64,000 bases of DNA from Flavobacterium fluviale (GCF_003312915.1 NZ_CP030261.1:992001-1056000), one strand, 5' to 3'; shown: positions 52,684-61,596, counted from the first letter of the stretch. The notes: generated by a model not told the origin, from the letters alone. Numbers and translations are program-made.

Positions 52684-53667
52684 ATGAAAAGAATACTTAT
52701 CACTGGAGCTGCAGGATTTCTAGGATCGCATTTATGTGACAGATTTATCAAAGAAGGTTACTTCGTAATCGGCATGGATAATCTGATAACGGGAGATCTT
52801 AAAAATATTGAACATCTATTCAAACTAGAAAACTTCGAGTTTTATCATCATGATATTACCAAGTTTGTCCATGTTCCTGGTGATTTAGATTATATTTTAC
52901 ATTTTGCATCGCCGGCAAGCCCGATCGATTATTTAAAAATTCCGATTCAAACCCTTAAAGTTGGATCTCTTGGAACACATAATTTGTTAGGATTGGCGAG
53001 AGTAAAAAAAGCGCGAATTTTAATTGCTTCAACTTCTGAAGTTTATGGAGATCCTTTAGTACATCCGCAGACTGAAGAATACTACGGAAATGTGAACACA
53101 ATTGGTCCGCGTGGCGTTTATGACGAAGCCAAACGTTTTCAGGAATCTATCACAATGGCCTACCATACTTTTCATGGTGTAGAAACCAGAATTGTGCGTA
53201 TTTTTAATACTTACGGACCAAGAATGCGATTAAACGATGGTCGTGTAATTCCTGCCTTCATCGGTCAAGCTTTACGTGGTGAAGATTTAACGATTTTTGG
53301 AGATGGTTCACAAACACGTTCTTTCTGCTACGTAGATGATCAAGTTGAAGGTATTTTCAGATTATTACATTCCGATTATGTATATCCTGTAAACATTGGA
53401 AATCCAGATGAAATCACCATAAAAGATTTTGCAGAAGAAATCATTAAATTGACAGGAACTAATCAAAAGGTAGTCTATCATCCTTTACCAATAAACGATC
53501 CTTTACAGCGTCAGCCAGACACTACAAAAGCAAAAGAATTGTTAGGATGGGAAGCAAAAGTAAGCCGTTCTGAAGGAATGAAAATTACCTACGATTATTT
53601 TAGATCATTATCTCCAGAAGAACTTTCAAAAGAAGAGCACAAAGACTTTTCAAGTTATATCAAATAA
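52684..53667 (+). CDS. UDP-glucuronate decarboxylase-like NAD-dependent epimerase/dehydratase
   Basis: 327 aa short-chain dehydrogenase of the extended type. GAAGFLGS at residues 8-15 binds NAD; Tyr146 and Lys150 in the block [15 protein letters not shown] are the YxxxK pair, and this order ([12 protein letters not shown]) is characteristic of UDP-xylose synthases. It would convert UDP-glucuronate to UDP-xylose, a donor for one of the glycosyltransferases. No UDP-glucose 6-dehydrogenase is in the window, so its substrate must be made elsewhere. Codon use looks less AT-rich than its neighbours. Confidence 0.9.
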   Translation: MKRILITGAAGFLGSHLCDRFIKEGYFVIGMDNLITGDLKNIEHLFKLENFEFYHHDITKFVHVPGDLDYILHFASPASPIDYLKIPIQTLKVGSLGTHNLLGLARVKKARILIASTSEVYGDPLVHPQTEEYYGNVNTIGPRGVYDEAKRFQESITMAYHTFHGVETRIVRIFNTYGPRMRLNDGRVIPAFIGQALRGEDLTIFGDGSQTRSFCYVDDQVEGIFRLLHSDYVYPVNIGNPDEITIKDFAEEIIKLTGTNQKVVYHPLPINDPLQRQPDTTKAKELLGWEAKVSRSEGMKITYDYFRSLSPEELSKEEHKDFSSYIK

Positions 53668-53691
53668 TATTTTTAAAGAATATAAATTCTA

Positions 53692-54459
53692 ATGAACGAT
53701 TTAGTATCTATTTTAACTCCAACATATAATACTGAAAAGTTCATTAGAGCAACCATTGAATCAGTTCAGAATCAGACGTATCAAAATTGGGAAATGATTT
53801 TGGTTGATGATGCTTCTACAGATAAAACGGTTTCCATTATAAAAGAGTTTGCTCAAAACGATTCTAGAATAAAATTATTCAGATTATCTAAAAATTCAGG
53901 AAATGGATTTGCCAGAAATGAAGCTTTAGAAAAGGCTTCAGGAAAATATATCGCTTATCTAGATGCAGATGATGTATGGTTTCCTCAGAAATTGGAAAAG
54001 CAGCTTCAGTTTCTAAAAAGCAATAATCTGCCTTTTACTTTTAGCTTTTATGATTGTATTGATGAGGAGGGAAATAATTTAAACAGAAGAGTTGAGTCAC
54101 CGCAGCCACTAACTTATAAACAACTGTTTTTTTGTAATTATGTAGGCAATCTTACTGCGATTTATGATGCCGAATATTATGGAAAAATCAAATTAGAATC
54201 TTCCGAAAAAAGGCAAGATTGGAGGATTTGGCTGACGATTTTAAAACAATTAAAAACGGTAAAAGCTGTGCCGGAACCATTAGCATTTTACAGAATAAGA
54301 AAAGATTCTATTTCATCGTCAAAATTCAAATTGATCAAACATAATTTTGGAGTCTATCGAGACTTCCACAAATTCAATTTTGTGTTTTCTGTTTTGTTAA
54401 TGATAAGATTTTTGTTTACCCAGTTGATAATAAAACCGAAATATATAAAGAAAGTTTAA
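53692..54459 (+). CDS. glycosyltransferase family 2
   Basis: 255 aa GT-A enzyme. LTPTYNTEKFIRATIESVQN, ILVDDASTDKTVSIIKEFA and ASGKYIAYLDADDVWFP show the nucleotide-binding strands and the DxD motif (DADD near residue 91). C-terminal hydrophobic segment (FVFSVLLMIRFLFTQLII). Last intact gene of the cluster on this strand. Its donor sugar is unknown. Confidence 0.92.
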   Translation: MNDLVSILTPTYNTEKFIRATIESVQNQTYQNWEMILVDDASTDKTVSIIKEFAQNDSRIKLFRLSKNSGNGFARNEALEKASGKYIAYLDADDVWFPQKLEKQLQFLKSNNLPFTFSFYDCIDEEGNNLNRRVESPQPLTYKQLFFCNYVGNLTAIYDAEYYGKIKLESSEKRQDWRIWLTILKQLKTVKAVPEPLAFYRIRKDSISSSKFKLIKHNFGVYRDFHKFNFVFSVLLMIRFLFTQLIIKPKYIKKV

Positions 54460-54467
54460 TTGAACTG

Positions 54468-54486
54468 ATGTCACAATTTGCGACTT
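54468..54486. promoter_or_regulatory. CACAATTTG palindrome, degenerate copy
   Basis: Imperfect inverted repeat around TGTCACAATTTGCGACTTC with mismatches, 27 bp before the better copy. Confidence 0.4.
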
Positions 54487-54494
54487 CAAGTTTT

Positions 54495-54517
54495 TAAGGT
54501 CACAATTTGTGATCTTA
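54495..54517. promoter_or_regulatory. CACAATTTGTG palindrome next to the ORF6N pseudogene
   Basis: TAAGGTCACAA-T-TTGTGATCTTA, 11-base arms with one mismatch, between the GT2 stop and the ORF6N pseudogene 3' end. Same motif as the palindrome in the pseudogene at 54826-54856. Confidence 0.55.
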
Positions 54518-54526
54518 AAGAAATAG

Positions 54527-55054
54527 TTATTTTTTATAACCAATTTTCACTCTTTCAGATTCATTTTCTTTTTTCTCAGTTAATTCATCTAAATAAGAAA
54601 AGACCAATTCAATATTTTTATCATGATTTTCTAACTTTTTCTGAATCTGTAAAATATCAACTTTAATTTCTGTTGTATCCAATAGCATTTGTCTCACTTT
54701 CGTGAAAATACGCATGATTTGAATATTGGTTTGAATTGCTTTGTCACTTTTAAGAATGCTAGACAACATCATAACCCCATGTTCAGTAAATGCCATCGGT
54801 GCATGTCGCAAACCAATCTTATCGGAATTGGAGGTCACAAATTGTGACCTCCAATTTTCAAACTCTGATTTATTAAGTTCAAACATGAAATCTTCAGGAA
54901 ACCTTTAGATATTTCTTTTAACGGATTGTTTAAGAACTTTAGTTTCTATTCCATAAAGTAAAGCCAAATCACGATCAAGCATCACTTTTTGATTACGTAT
55001 AAAATATATTTTATTTGAAATTGTTTCTTCAGAAAGTAAAGAATGATTATCCAT
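54527..55054 (-). pseudogene. ORF6N domain protein interrupted by a nonsense codon
   Basis: Reading minus-strand from ATG 55052-55054: 49 residues (MDNHSLLSEETISNKIYFIR, then QKVMLDRDLALLYGIETKVLK and QSVKRNI), a TAA at 54905-54907, then RFPEDFMFELNKSEFENWRS in the same frame to a stop at 54527. The whole matches one continuous ORF6N-domain protein, with the family tail AFTEHGVMMLSSILKSDKAI and a coiled coil. A xAA-to-TAA change explains it. ORF6N proteins are found in phages and mobile regions. The downstream ATG (54886) yields a 119-aa remnant. Confidence 0.88.
54826..54856. repeat. 31-bp perfect palindrome inside the ORF6N pseudogene
   Basis: Arms of 15 bp (AATTGGAGGTCACAA and TTGTGACCTCCAATT) around a single A at 54841. 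It lies in the part encoding WRSQFVTSNS, and shares the core with 54495-54517. Confidence 0.85.
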
Positions 55055-55095
55055 AAGTTTTAATTATAAAAACAAATGTAAGATTTTATTTATAT

Positions 55096-56406
55096 TTACA
55101 AATACGATTTAAACTGTTTTAATTTCCCGCGATTAGTTCTTTCTAAAACAGTTTTTCTTGTAAAAGTGAAGTTTAAATTGGGTTCTAAATACAAATCTAT
55201 AGCTTCTTTTATTTTATGAATTTGTTTAGAATCTAATTCATTTTCAGCAACATATTCAATTTCAAAATTATCTATTTTGGTTTGTTTGATGATAAATTCT
55301 TTTACATTTCCATCGTCTTCAATTATGCTTTTGGTTACATAATAAAAAGTCAATCCAGGAGATTTTTTTCCGCTTGGTAAAATGGCAACATCATTGGTTC
55401 TTCCAATTAATTTTTTTAAAATTGGTTTTCTGGGAGTACTTTTTTCATCGAGAATTCCAATGTCGCCAATTTCATATCTGATAAAGGGATTTGCTTTGTT
55501 AAATAATGAGGTAATTACAATTTTTCCTTCCGTTCCATGTGGAACAGAATTGTTATTTTCATCTAAAATTTCAACAAAAAGGGTTTCGGAATTAACTTGC
55601 CATTCTCCTTTAGGATTTTCGAAAGCAATTAGATCCAATTCTGATGCTCCATATTCGCTGATAATAGGAATTCCAAATTGTTTTTCAAGTAGTTTTTTAT
55701 CCGTTTCAAAAAGCATTTCCGAAGTGACGAAGCAAGCCTTTAAGGTTGGACAAATTTCAATTAAAACAATATTCTTTTGCTCCAAATATTTAGCAAACAA
55801 AACAATCGAACTCGTATAACCATTGATATAATCGAATTTTTTCGATTTGAATTTTTTTAAGAATTTTTCTAAAACTTCATCAGATAAATCAAAAACCGGA
55901 AAGCGAAAACGATGCGTCAGGAAATCTTTGAAACGCTCTTTCTGATAACCAATAAAATCCATTGGAATTCCGTAAAAACGGGCCTGATAGGAATGATTAA
56001 AATCAATTCCAAACCATCCAAAACGCATCATATTGGAAGCCCATGTTAAGGCATGACAGTACTTATCTTTTGCAAAAACAAAAGGAGTTCCGCTCGATCC
56101 GGAAGTTTTGTTGAGGTAAATGTTCTTTTTTGAATAACCTTTGGAAAGTCTCTCATCCAATGGCTTCTGAAGATTCTGTTTATTCAAAATGGGTAGATCT
56201 TCCCAATTTTGAACTGCATTATTTCCAACTAATTCTTTGTAAAAAGAGTTGTTTTTTAAATGAAAATCAACAATTTCTTTCTTCTTCTTTTCAAGAAATG
56301 AAGCATATTCTTCGTCAGAAAAGAGAATAATTTCATCCAATTCGGCTTTGGCTTTCTTTATCGGAAAACCATTTAATTGAAGGGAAATATCAAAAAGACG
56401 AATCAT
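55096..56406 (-). CDS. PaaK/CapK-like adenylate-forming enzyme
   Basis: 436 aa from the ATG at 56406 (MIRLFDISLQLNGFPIKKAK). Related to phenylacetate-CoA ligase and coenzyme F390 synthetase: LNKTSGSSGTPFVFAKDK is the AMP-binding loop (near residue 102), NGYTSSIVLFAKYL and SEYGASELDLIAFENPKGE follow, then RYEIGDIGI and LIGRTNDVAILPSG. CapK-type members occur in polysaccharide clusters, as here, opposite in strand to the others. The frame opens with a TTG at 56427; I used the first ATG. Confidence 0.9.
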   Translation of the reverse strand: MIRLFDISLQLNGFPIKKAKAELDEIILFSDEEYASFLEKKKKEIVDFHLKNNSFYKELVGNNAVQNWEDLPILNKQNLQKPLDERLSKGYSKKNIYLNKTSGSSGTPFVFAKDKYCHALTWASNMMRFGWFGIDFNHSYQARFYGIPMDFIGYQKERFKDFLTHRFRFPVFDLSDEVLEKFLKKFKSKKFDYINGYTSSIVLFAKYLEQKNIVLIEICPTLKACFVTSEMLFETDKKLLEKQFGIPIISEYGASELDLIAFENPKGEWQVNSETLFVEILDENNNSVPHGTEGKIVITSLFNKANPFIRYEIGDIGILDEKSTPRKPILKKLIGRTNDVAILPSGKKSPGLTFYYVTKSIIEDDGNVKEFIIKQTKIDNFEIEYVAENELDSKQIHKIKEAIDLYLEPNLNFTFTRKTVLERTNRGKLKQFKSYL

Positions 56407-56506
56407 TTTCAGAATAATTTTCGTCAAAAATAATATTTAGGAATTACTAACAGGACATAATCAACAAGTTTTTAAGATTTAATTATTTTTTACGTTTAAA
56501 AGCAAT

Positions 56507-56514
56507 TATTTTTG
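56507..56514 (+). promoter_or_regulatory. -7 promoter element of purD
   Basis: TATTTTTG, 25 bp before the purD ATG. Confidence 0.4.
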
Positions 56515-56539
56515 CACCACAACTAAATACAACTACACC

Positions 56540-57814
56540 ATGACAATTTTACTATTGGGATCAGGCGGAAGGGAACATGCATTTGCATGGAAAATGACTC
56601 AGAGTCCGCTTTGCGAAAAACTTTTTGTAGTACCTGGAAATGCGGGAACTGCTGCAATTGCTGAAAATGTGGCAATATCTGCGACAGATTTTGAAGCTGT
56701 AAAAGCTTTAGTACTTAAGGAAAATATAAGTTTAGTAGTCGTAGGACCTGAAGATCCATTGGTAAAAGGTATTTACGACTATTTTAAAAACGACGAAAGT
56801 TTAAAACATATCCCAGTTATTGGACCATCAAAATTGGGCGCTCAATTAGAAGGAAGTAAAGAATTTGCAAAAGAATTCTTGATGAAACATAATATTCCAA
56901 CTGCAGCATATGATAGTTTCACTGCCGAAACGGTTGAAAAAGGATGCGAGTTTTTAGAAACATTACAGCCGCCTTATGTTTTAAAAGCAGATGGATTAGC
57001 AGCTGGAAAAGGTGTTTTGATTATTCAAGATCTTGAAGAAGCAAAAACAGAATTACGTAACATGCTGGTTCATGCAAAATTTGGTACAGCAAGTTCTAAA
57101 GTTGTTATCGAAGAATTCTTGGACGGAATCGAATTAAGCTGTTTTGTTTTAACAGATGGAAAAAATTACAAGATTCTTCCAACGGCAAAAGATTATAAAA
57201 GAATTGGAGAAGGAGATACAGGATTAAACACAGGTGGAATGGGAGCAGTTTCTCCAGTTCCTTATGTGGATGCTGTTTTAATGGAAAAAATTGAAACGCG
57301 TATCGTAAAACCAACAATCGAAGGTTTCCAAAAAGACGGAATCGAATATAAAGGATTCGTATTTATTGGTTTGATTAATGTTAAAAACGAACCAATTGTT
57401 ATTGAGTACAATGTGAGAATGGGAGATCCAGAAACAGAAGTAGTTGTACCAAGATTAAAATCAGATTTAGTAGAACTGTTCTTGTCTGTTGCTGATCAGA
57501 AATTAGGTGACTTTAATTTAGAAATTGATCCAAGAAGCGCGACAACGGTTATGGTTGTTTCTGGTGGATATCCTGAAGATTTTGAAAAAGGAAAAGTAAT
57601 TTCTGGATTAGAAAATGTAACAAATTCTATAGTTTTTCATGCAGGAACAAAATTAGATAACGAAAATGTCGTTACTAATGGAGGACGTGTAATTGCTGTA
57701 ACCTCTTACGGAGATAATTTCCAAGAGGCCATAAAAAAATCTTATCAAAACATAGATAAACTAAGCTTTGATAAGATGTATTTTAGAAAAGATATTGGTT
57801 TCGACTTACTTTAA
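56540..57814 (+). CDS. purD: phosphoribosylamine--glycine ligase
   Basis: 424 aa, ATP-grasp enzyme of de novo purine synthesis (GAR synthetase). N-terminal LLLGSGGREHAFAWKM with the Gly loop, PEDPLVKGIYDYF, the ATP-binding KADGLAAGKGVLI block, and EYNVRMGDPETEVVVPRL near residue 290. Full length. Its last 9 bases overlap the 3' end of the convergent DUF6341-like gene. No purine operon partner is adjacent. Confidence 0.98.
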   Translation: MTILLLGSGGREHAFAWKMTQSPLCEKLFVVPGNAGTAAIAENVAISATDFEAVKALVLKENISLVVVGPEDPLVKGIYDYFKNDESLKHIPVIGPSKLGAQLEGSKEFAKEFLMKHNIPTAAYDSFTAETVEKGCEFLETLQPPYVLKADGLAAGKGVLIIQDLEEAKTELRNMLVHAKFGTASSKVVIEEFLDGIELSCFVLTDGKNYKILPTAKDYKRIGEGDTGLNTGGMGAVSPVPYVDAVLMEKIETRIVKPTIEGFQKDGIEYKGFVFIGLINVKNEPIVIEYNVRMGDPETEVVVPRLKSDLVELFLSVADQKLGDFNLEIDPRSATTVMVVSGGYPEDFEKGKVISGLENVTNSIVFHAGTKLDNENVVTNGGRVIAVTSYGDNFQEAIKKSYQNIDKLSFDKMYFRKDIGFDLL

Positions 57815-58036
57815 GAAAGAGTGAGCCGTTGTATCTTGGTTTTCTGTTCCGGCGTCATCAAAAATGCGTAATTGTTTAATCCAATAAACGATTGCGCATG
57901 AACAGATGATCATGAAAATCCAGTTAATTGTGTTTGCACCAAACCATGTAATTAATTCCAAACGACGTAAAAAGTCAAGAGGAGCAAACAAAATGTTAAC
58001 GAATAAGTATTGTATTCCTTCAAAAAAAGCTGTCAT
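57806..58036 (-). CDS. DUF6341-like small membrane protein
   Basis: 76 aa. MTAFFEGIQYLFVNILFAPLDFLRRLELITW begins with a short hydrophobic helix; a second helix (INWIFMIICSCAIVYWIKQL) follows near residues 37-56. The end is polar (DDAGTENQDTTAHSFLK). I associate it with flavobacterial DUF6341, often next to the DUF6427 protein and upp, which is the case here. Function unknown. Tail-to-tail overlap with purD (57806-57814). Confidence 0.6.
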   Translation of the reverse strand: MTAFFEGIQYLFVNILFAPLDFLRRLELITWFGANTINWIFMIICSCAIVYWIKQLRIFDDAGTENQDTTAHSFLK

Positions 58037-58178
58037 AATTTTTTAAAATTATATGTTATTTATTGTTGTGTAATGCTTTGAAGATAAAATTCTGTTTAAA
58101 GAATCTTTTTTCAACTTGTTCGGTTTTTCATTTTAAACAAGTATTATCTTTACAATCACAAAAGTATAAAATATCCTT

Positions 58179-59108
58179 ATGATAACAAGTGTTTTTAAAA
58201 AATCTACGCCATTAAATTATTCTTTGGTTGTAATTTTAATACTGGTTTTCTTTTTTATGTTCCAAATTAAAGACCCAACTTGGGTTACTTCTTATTTTTT
58301 GGCTTTCCAAAAAGTAAGTTTGTTATGCTTTATTTTGGCTTCTTTTTTTATGGTAAATTTTATTGTAAAAAAGAACGGACTCAGTAAAGACAATGGTTAC
58401 GCGATATTTTTCTATTTATTGTTCCTTTTATTTTTTCCTACCATTTTTAACAACACAAATGTTATCTATGCTAGTTTCTTTATCTTATTGGCACTTCGAA
58501 GGTTGATTTCGCTTCAATCTTTAAAAGCGTCAAAAGAAAAAATATTCGATGCTTCATTTTGGATTTTTGTAGCTTCTTTATTTCAATTTTGGAGTATACT
58601 TTTCGTAATATTGGTCTTTATATCAATTGTTTTTCACGTTTCTAGAGACTATAGAAACTGGGTTTTACCATTTATTGCACTTTTAGCAGTGGCAATATTA
58701 TTTTATATGACCTCTTTAATCTTTAATATCGATGCTGCTGCATTTTTTCAAGAAAGAGCTGTAATCGATTTTAGAATTGATTATTTTAAAAACAATTACG
58801 AAAACGGAGCACTGTCAATTTACACTGCAATCGCCCTGTTCTTTGTTACTTCAATGCTAATGACATTGTCAAACAGACCCCAGATTTTACATTCTTCTTA
58901 CAAGAAAATTGTGGCTTGTTTTTTTATAGCAGTGATAGTTTATATAGTTTCGCCCAATAAAAGCAACGATTTATTATTGTTTAGTATTGCACCATTAGCC
59001 ATTATGGCAACAAGTCATGTAGAATATATGCAGCAAAAACTGAATAACGAAATTGTATTTTATGTCTTGATTGTGTGTAGTTTATTTACTTTCTTCTCAC
59101 AGTTATAA
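58179..59108 (+). CDS. DUF6427-like multi-pass membrane protein
   Basis: 309 aa, about 8-9 transmembrane helices with few charged loops (STPLNYSLVVILILVFFFMFQ at the start, IFVASLFQFWSILFVILVFI in the middle, AVIVYIVSPNKSNDLLLFSI near the end). The arrangement next to upp and the DUF6341 gene is as in other Flavobacteriia. It may be a membrane factor of unknown function; no catalytic motif. Ends 6 bp inside the upp stop region (59103-59108). TATCTTTA near 58140 is a weak -7 candidate. Confidence 0.6.
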   Translation: MITSVFKKSTPLNYSLVVILILVFFFMFQIKDPTWVTSYFLAFQKVSLLCFILASFFMVNFIVKKNGLSKDNGYAIFFYLLFLLFFPTIFNNTNVIYASFFILLALRRLISLQSLKASKEKIFDASFWIFVASLFQFWSILFVILVFISIVFHVSRDYRNWVLPFIALLAVAILFYMTSLIFNIDAAAFFQERAVIDFRIDYFKNNYENGALSIYTAIALFFVTSMLMTLSNRPQILHSSYKKIVACFFIAVIVYIVSPNKSNDLLLFSIAPLAIMATSHVEYMQQKLNNEIVFYVLIVCSLFTFFSQL

Positions 59109-59756
59109 TTTACTTCCGTAGGCAAGATCACCGGCATCACCAAGACCAGGAACAATATAATTTTTCTCATTTAGTTTTTCGTCTAAAGAGGCAACCCACA
59201 AATGACAGTTTTCAGGAAGATTTTTCTCTAGATGAGCAATTCCTTCAGGAGCAGCAATCACTACCACAATATGAAATTCTGCTGGAGCCGCATTTTCGAT
59301 TAATTTTTTGTGAACAGCGACTATAGATTGACCTGTTGCGAGCATAGGATCAAGAAGTAAAACTGTTTTATTGTTGAGGTTTGAAATCGCCTGGTATTCA
59401 ACCAAAATTTCAAATTCATCATCATTATTAGGGTGATATCTGGAGGCCGACACAAAGCTGTTTTCTGCATGGTCGAAATAATTTAAAAAGCCATTATGAA
59501 GCGGTAATCCAGCTCTTAGGATAGGACATAAAACTAAATCAGTTTCAATCTCTGTTGTTTTTTTAATTCCCAGCGGTGTTTGAATTTCAACATTTTTATA
59601 TGGTAAAATTTTGCTTAACTCATAAGCCATGATTTCACCAATACGTTCAATATTTCTACGAAAACGCATGCTGTCGTTCTGTACATTTACATTTCTAATT
59701 TGGCCTAGAAAATGATTTAATACACTGTTATTCTCAGAGATATAATGAATTTTCAT
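59103..59756 (-). CDS. upp: uracil phosphoribosyltransferase
   Basis: 217 aa, converts uracil and PRPP to UMP (pyrimidine salvage). Family signatures: AYELSKILPYKNVEIQTPLG near residue 45, RAGLPLHNGFLNYF, the PRPP loop LLLDPMLATGQSIVAV near residue 130, IVVVIAAPEGIAHLEKN, and the uracil-binding tail GLGDAGDLAYGSKL. ATG at 59756. Its stop codon overlaps the 3' end of the DUF6427-like gene. Confidence 0.97.
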   Translation of the reverse strand: MKIHYISENNSVLNHFLGQIRNVNVQNDSMRFRRNIERIGEIMAYELSKILPYKNVEIQTPLGIKKTTEIETDLVLCPILRAGLPLHNGFLNYFDHAENSFVSASRYHPNNDDEFEILVEYQAISNLNNKTVLLLDPMLATGQSIVAVHKKLIENAAPAEFHIVVVIAAPEGIAHLEKNLPENCHLWVASLDEKLNEKNYIVPGLGDAGDLAYGSKL

Positions 59757-59838
59757 AATATTTTTTTAGCAGGTCAATTGTTTTTTATGAAGAATTGAAA
59801 AATTAGTAGTTTTTTTCAAACTATAAAAGTATAAAAAG

Positions 59839-59846
59839 TATCTTTG
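59839..59846 (+). promoter_or_regulatory. -7 promoter element of the DUF4254 gene
   Basis: TATCTTTG, 20 bp before the ATG at 59867. Confidence 0.5.
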
Positions 59847-59866
59847 TTTTATAAAAAAATAAAAAC

Positions 59867-60472
59867 ATGTTTTCAAAATTAGCATATTCTGTTTTCGAGC
59901 AAAGTATTAAAGATTATCACCAATTTGATAATGTTGATCAGCCGATTAATAATCCTTATCCAAAAGATAAGTTTGAACATTTATTATATTTAAAAAATTG
60001 GATTGATACAGTTCAATGGCATTTTGAAGATATTATTCGTGATCCGCAAATTGATCCAGTTGCAGCCTTAACTTTAAAAAGAAGAATCGATGCATCAAAT
60101 CAGGAACGTACTGATATGGTGGAATATATCGACAGCTATTTTTTACAAAAATACAGCGATGTTAAAGTAAAAGATGGAGCAAAAATCAACTCAGAAAGTC
60201 CTGCATGGGCTTTTGATAGATTGTCGATTTTAGCTTTAAAAATTTACCATATGAATGAAGAAGCAACTCGTGCAGAAGCTTCTCAAGAACATAGAGATAA
60301 ATGTCAGGAAAAATTAAATATTCTTTTAGAACAAAGAACAGATTTATCTACAGCAATTGAAGAATTATTGACAGATATCGAAAATGGAGAAAAATTCATG
60401 AAAGTGTACAAACAAATGAAAATGTACAATGATGATGAATTGAATCCAGTTTTATATCAAAACAAAAAATAA
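59867..60472 (+). CDS. DUF4254 domain-containing protein
   Basis: 201 aa, all-helical, no signal peptide. NNPYPKDKFEHLLYLKNWIDTVQWHFEDIIRDP and DPVAALTLKRRIDASNQERTDMVE are characteristic of DUF4254, a family usually located directly upstream of a heptosyltransferase-type gene in Bacteroidota, as here. It may regulate or scaffold lipopolysaccharide assembly; the mechanism is unknown. The GT9 gene starts one base after its stop. Confidence 0.9.
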   Translation: MFSKLAYSVFEQSIKDYHQFDNVDQPINNPYPKDKFEHLLYLKNWIDTVQWHFEDIIRDPQIDPVAALTLKRRIDASNQERTDMVEYIDSYFLQKYSDVKVKDGAKINSESPAWAFDRLSILALKIYHMNEEATRAEASQEHRDKCQEKLNILLEQRTDLSTAIEELLTDIENGEKFMKVYKQMKMYNDDELNPVLYQNKK

Positions 60473-60473
60473 T

Positions 60474-61520
60474 TTGGCAGACTTGTCTAGCAAAATTAAG
60501 CATATAGCCGTCATGAGACTATCCGCAATGGGAGATGTCGCCATGACGGTTCCTGTTTTACACGCTTTCGTAAAACAATATCCAATGGTTAAATTGACGG
60601 TTATTTCTCGTCCTTTTTTCAAACCTTTTTTTGATGGAATTCCGAATTTGGATTTTTTTGCCTTTGATGAAAAAGAAAGACACAAAGGATTCTTTGGACT
60701 TGTCCGTTTATATAATGACGTAAAAAAACTGAAAATAGACGCTTTTGCAGATCTTCATAATGTTCTCAGATCTAAAGTTGTGAGTTTGCTTTTCGCTTTA
60801 AGCGGCAAAAAAAGAGCGACTGTAGATAAAGGCCGAGAAGGAAAAAAAGAATTGACAAGAGCCGAGAATAAGATTTTTAAACAATTACCAACGATGTTCC
60901 AAAGACATGCAAAAGTGTTTGAAGAACTTGGTTTTCCTTTAGATTTATCGAATCCGACTTTTCCTGCAAAAACAAATTTGAGTTCTGAAATTTTAGAAAT
61001 TATCGGATATCACAGTCAAAAATTAATCGGAATCGCACCTTTTGCACAATACGATTCTAAGGTTTATCCCTTAGATTTAATGAAGGAAGTTATATCAAAA
61101 TTGGCCGAAAATTCAGCTAATAAAATTTTGCTTTTTGGCGGAGGAAAAAAAGAAATCGAGATTTTAGATTCAATTTCGCAGCCTTATGAAAATGTAATTA
61201 ATACGGCTGGAAAAATTAAATTTCAGCAGGAATTACAACTCATAAGCAATCTAGATGTTATGCTTTCTATGGATTCTGGAAATGCACATATTGCAGCGAT
61301 GCTTGGGGTTAAAGTTGTTACACTTTGGGGTGCTACCCATCCTTATGCCGGATTTTTACCATTCAATCAGAGTTTAGAAAATGCTTTAACTTCAGACAGA
61401 AATCAATATCCAAAACTCCCAACCTCTGTTTATGGAAATAAGATTGTTGAAGGTTATGAAGATGCAATGAGGAGTATTTCTCCAGATGAAGTCGTGAAAA
61501 AAATTCAGGGATTAGTTTAA
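60474..61520 (+). CDS. glycosyltransferase family 9 (heptosyltransferase-like), TTG start
   Basis: 348 aa. KHIAVMRLSAMGDVAMTVPVLHAF near residue 9 is the classic start of ADP-heptose:LPS heptosyltransferases; LSMDSGNAHIAAMLGVKVVTLWGATHP is the C-terminal motif. Acts on LPS core or a related glycan at the cytoplasmic membrane face. The first in-frame codon is TTG at 60474, one base behind the DUF4254 stop, which gives the full conserved N-terminus; the first ATG (60513) would cut into the nucleotide-binding loop. Translationally coupled to the DUF4254 gene. Confidence 0.9.
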   Translation: MADLSSKIKHIAVMRLSAMGDVAMTVPVLHAFVKQYPMVKLTVISRPFFKPFFDGIPNLDFFAFDEKERHKGFFGLVRLYNDVKKLKIDAFADLHNVLRSKVVSLLFALSGKKRATVDKGREGKKELTRAENKIFKQLPTMFQRHAKVFEELGFPLDLSNPTFPAKTNLSSEILEIIGYHSQKLIGIAPFAQYDSKVYPLDLMKEVISKLAENSANKILLFGGGKKEIEILDSISQPYENVINTAGKIKFQQELQLISNLDVMLSMDSGNAHIAAMLGVKVVTLWGATHPYAGFLPFNQSLENALTSDRNQYPKLPTSVYGNKIVEGYEDAMRSISPDEVVKKIQGLV

Positions 61521-61533
61521 AAAATTACAATAT

Positions 61534-61581
61534 AAAAAATTCCAAATTCCAAGCTTTCAATTGGAATTTGGAATTTTTTAT
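61534..61581. terminator. bidirectional terminator
   Basis: AAAAAATTCCAAATTCCAA / TTGGAATTTGGAATTTTTT long stem around GCTTTCAA, between GT9 and the reductase gene. Confidence 0.85.
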
Positions 61582-61596
61582 ATTAAAATTTAGATA

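Noticed and set aside
55531..55560. TTCCATGTGGAAC as an eleventh parS-like site
   Set aside because: The central CACGTG is broken (CATGTG), it lies in coding sequence and far from the cluster.
55382..55819. 145-residue plus-strand ORF opposite the PaaK-like gene
   Set aside because: Shadow of a well-supported coding frame; no start signal or domain.
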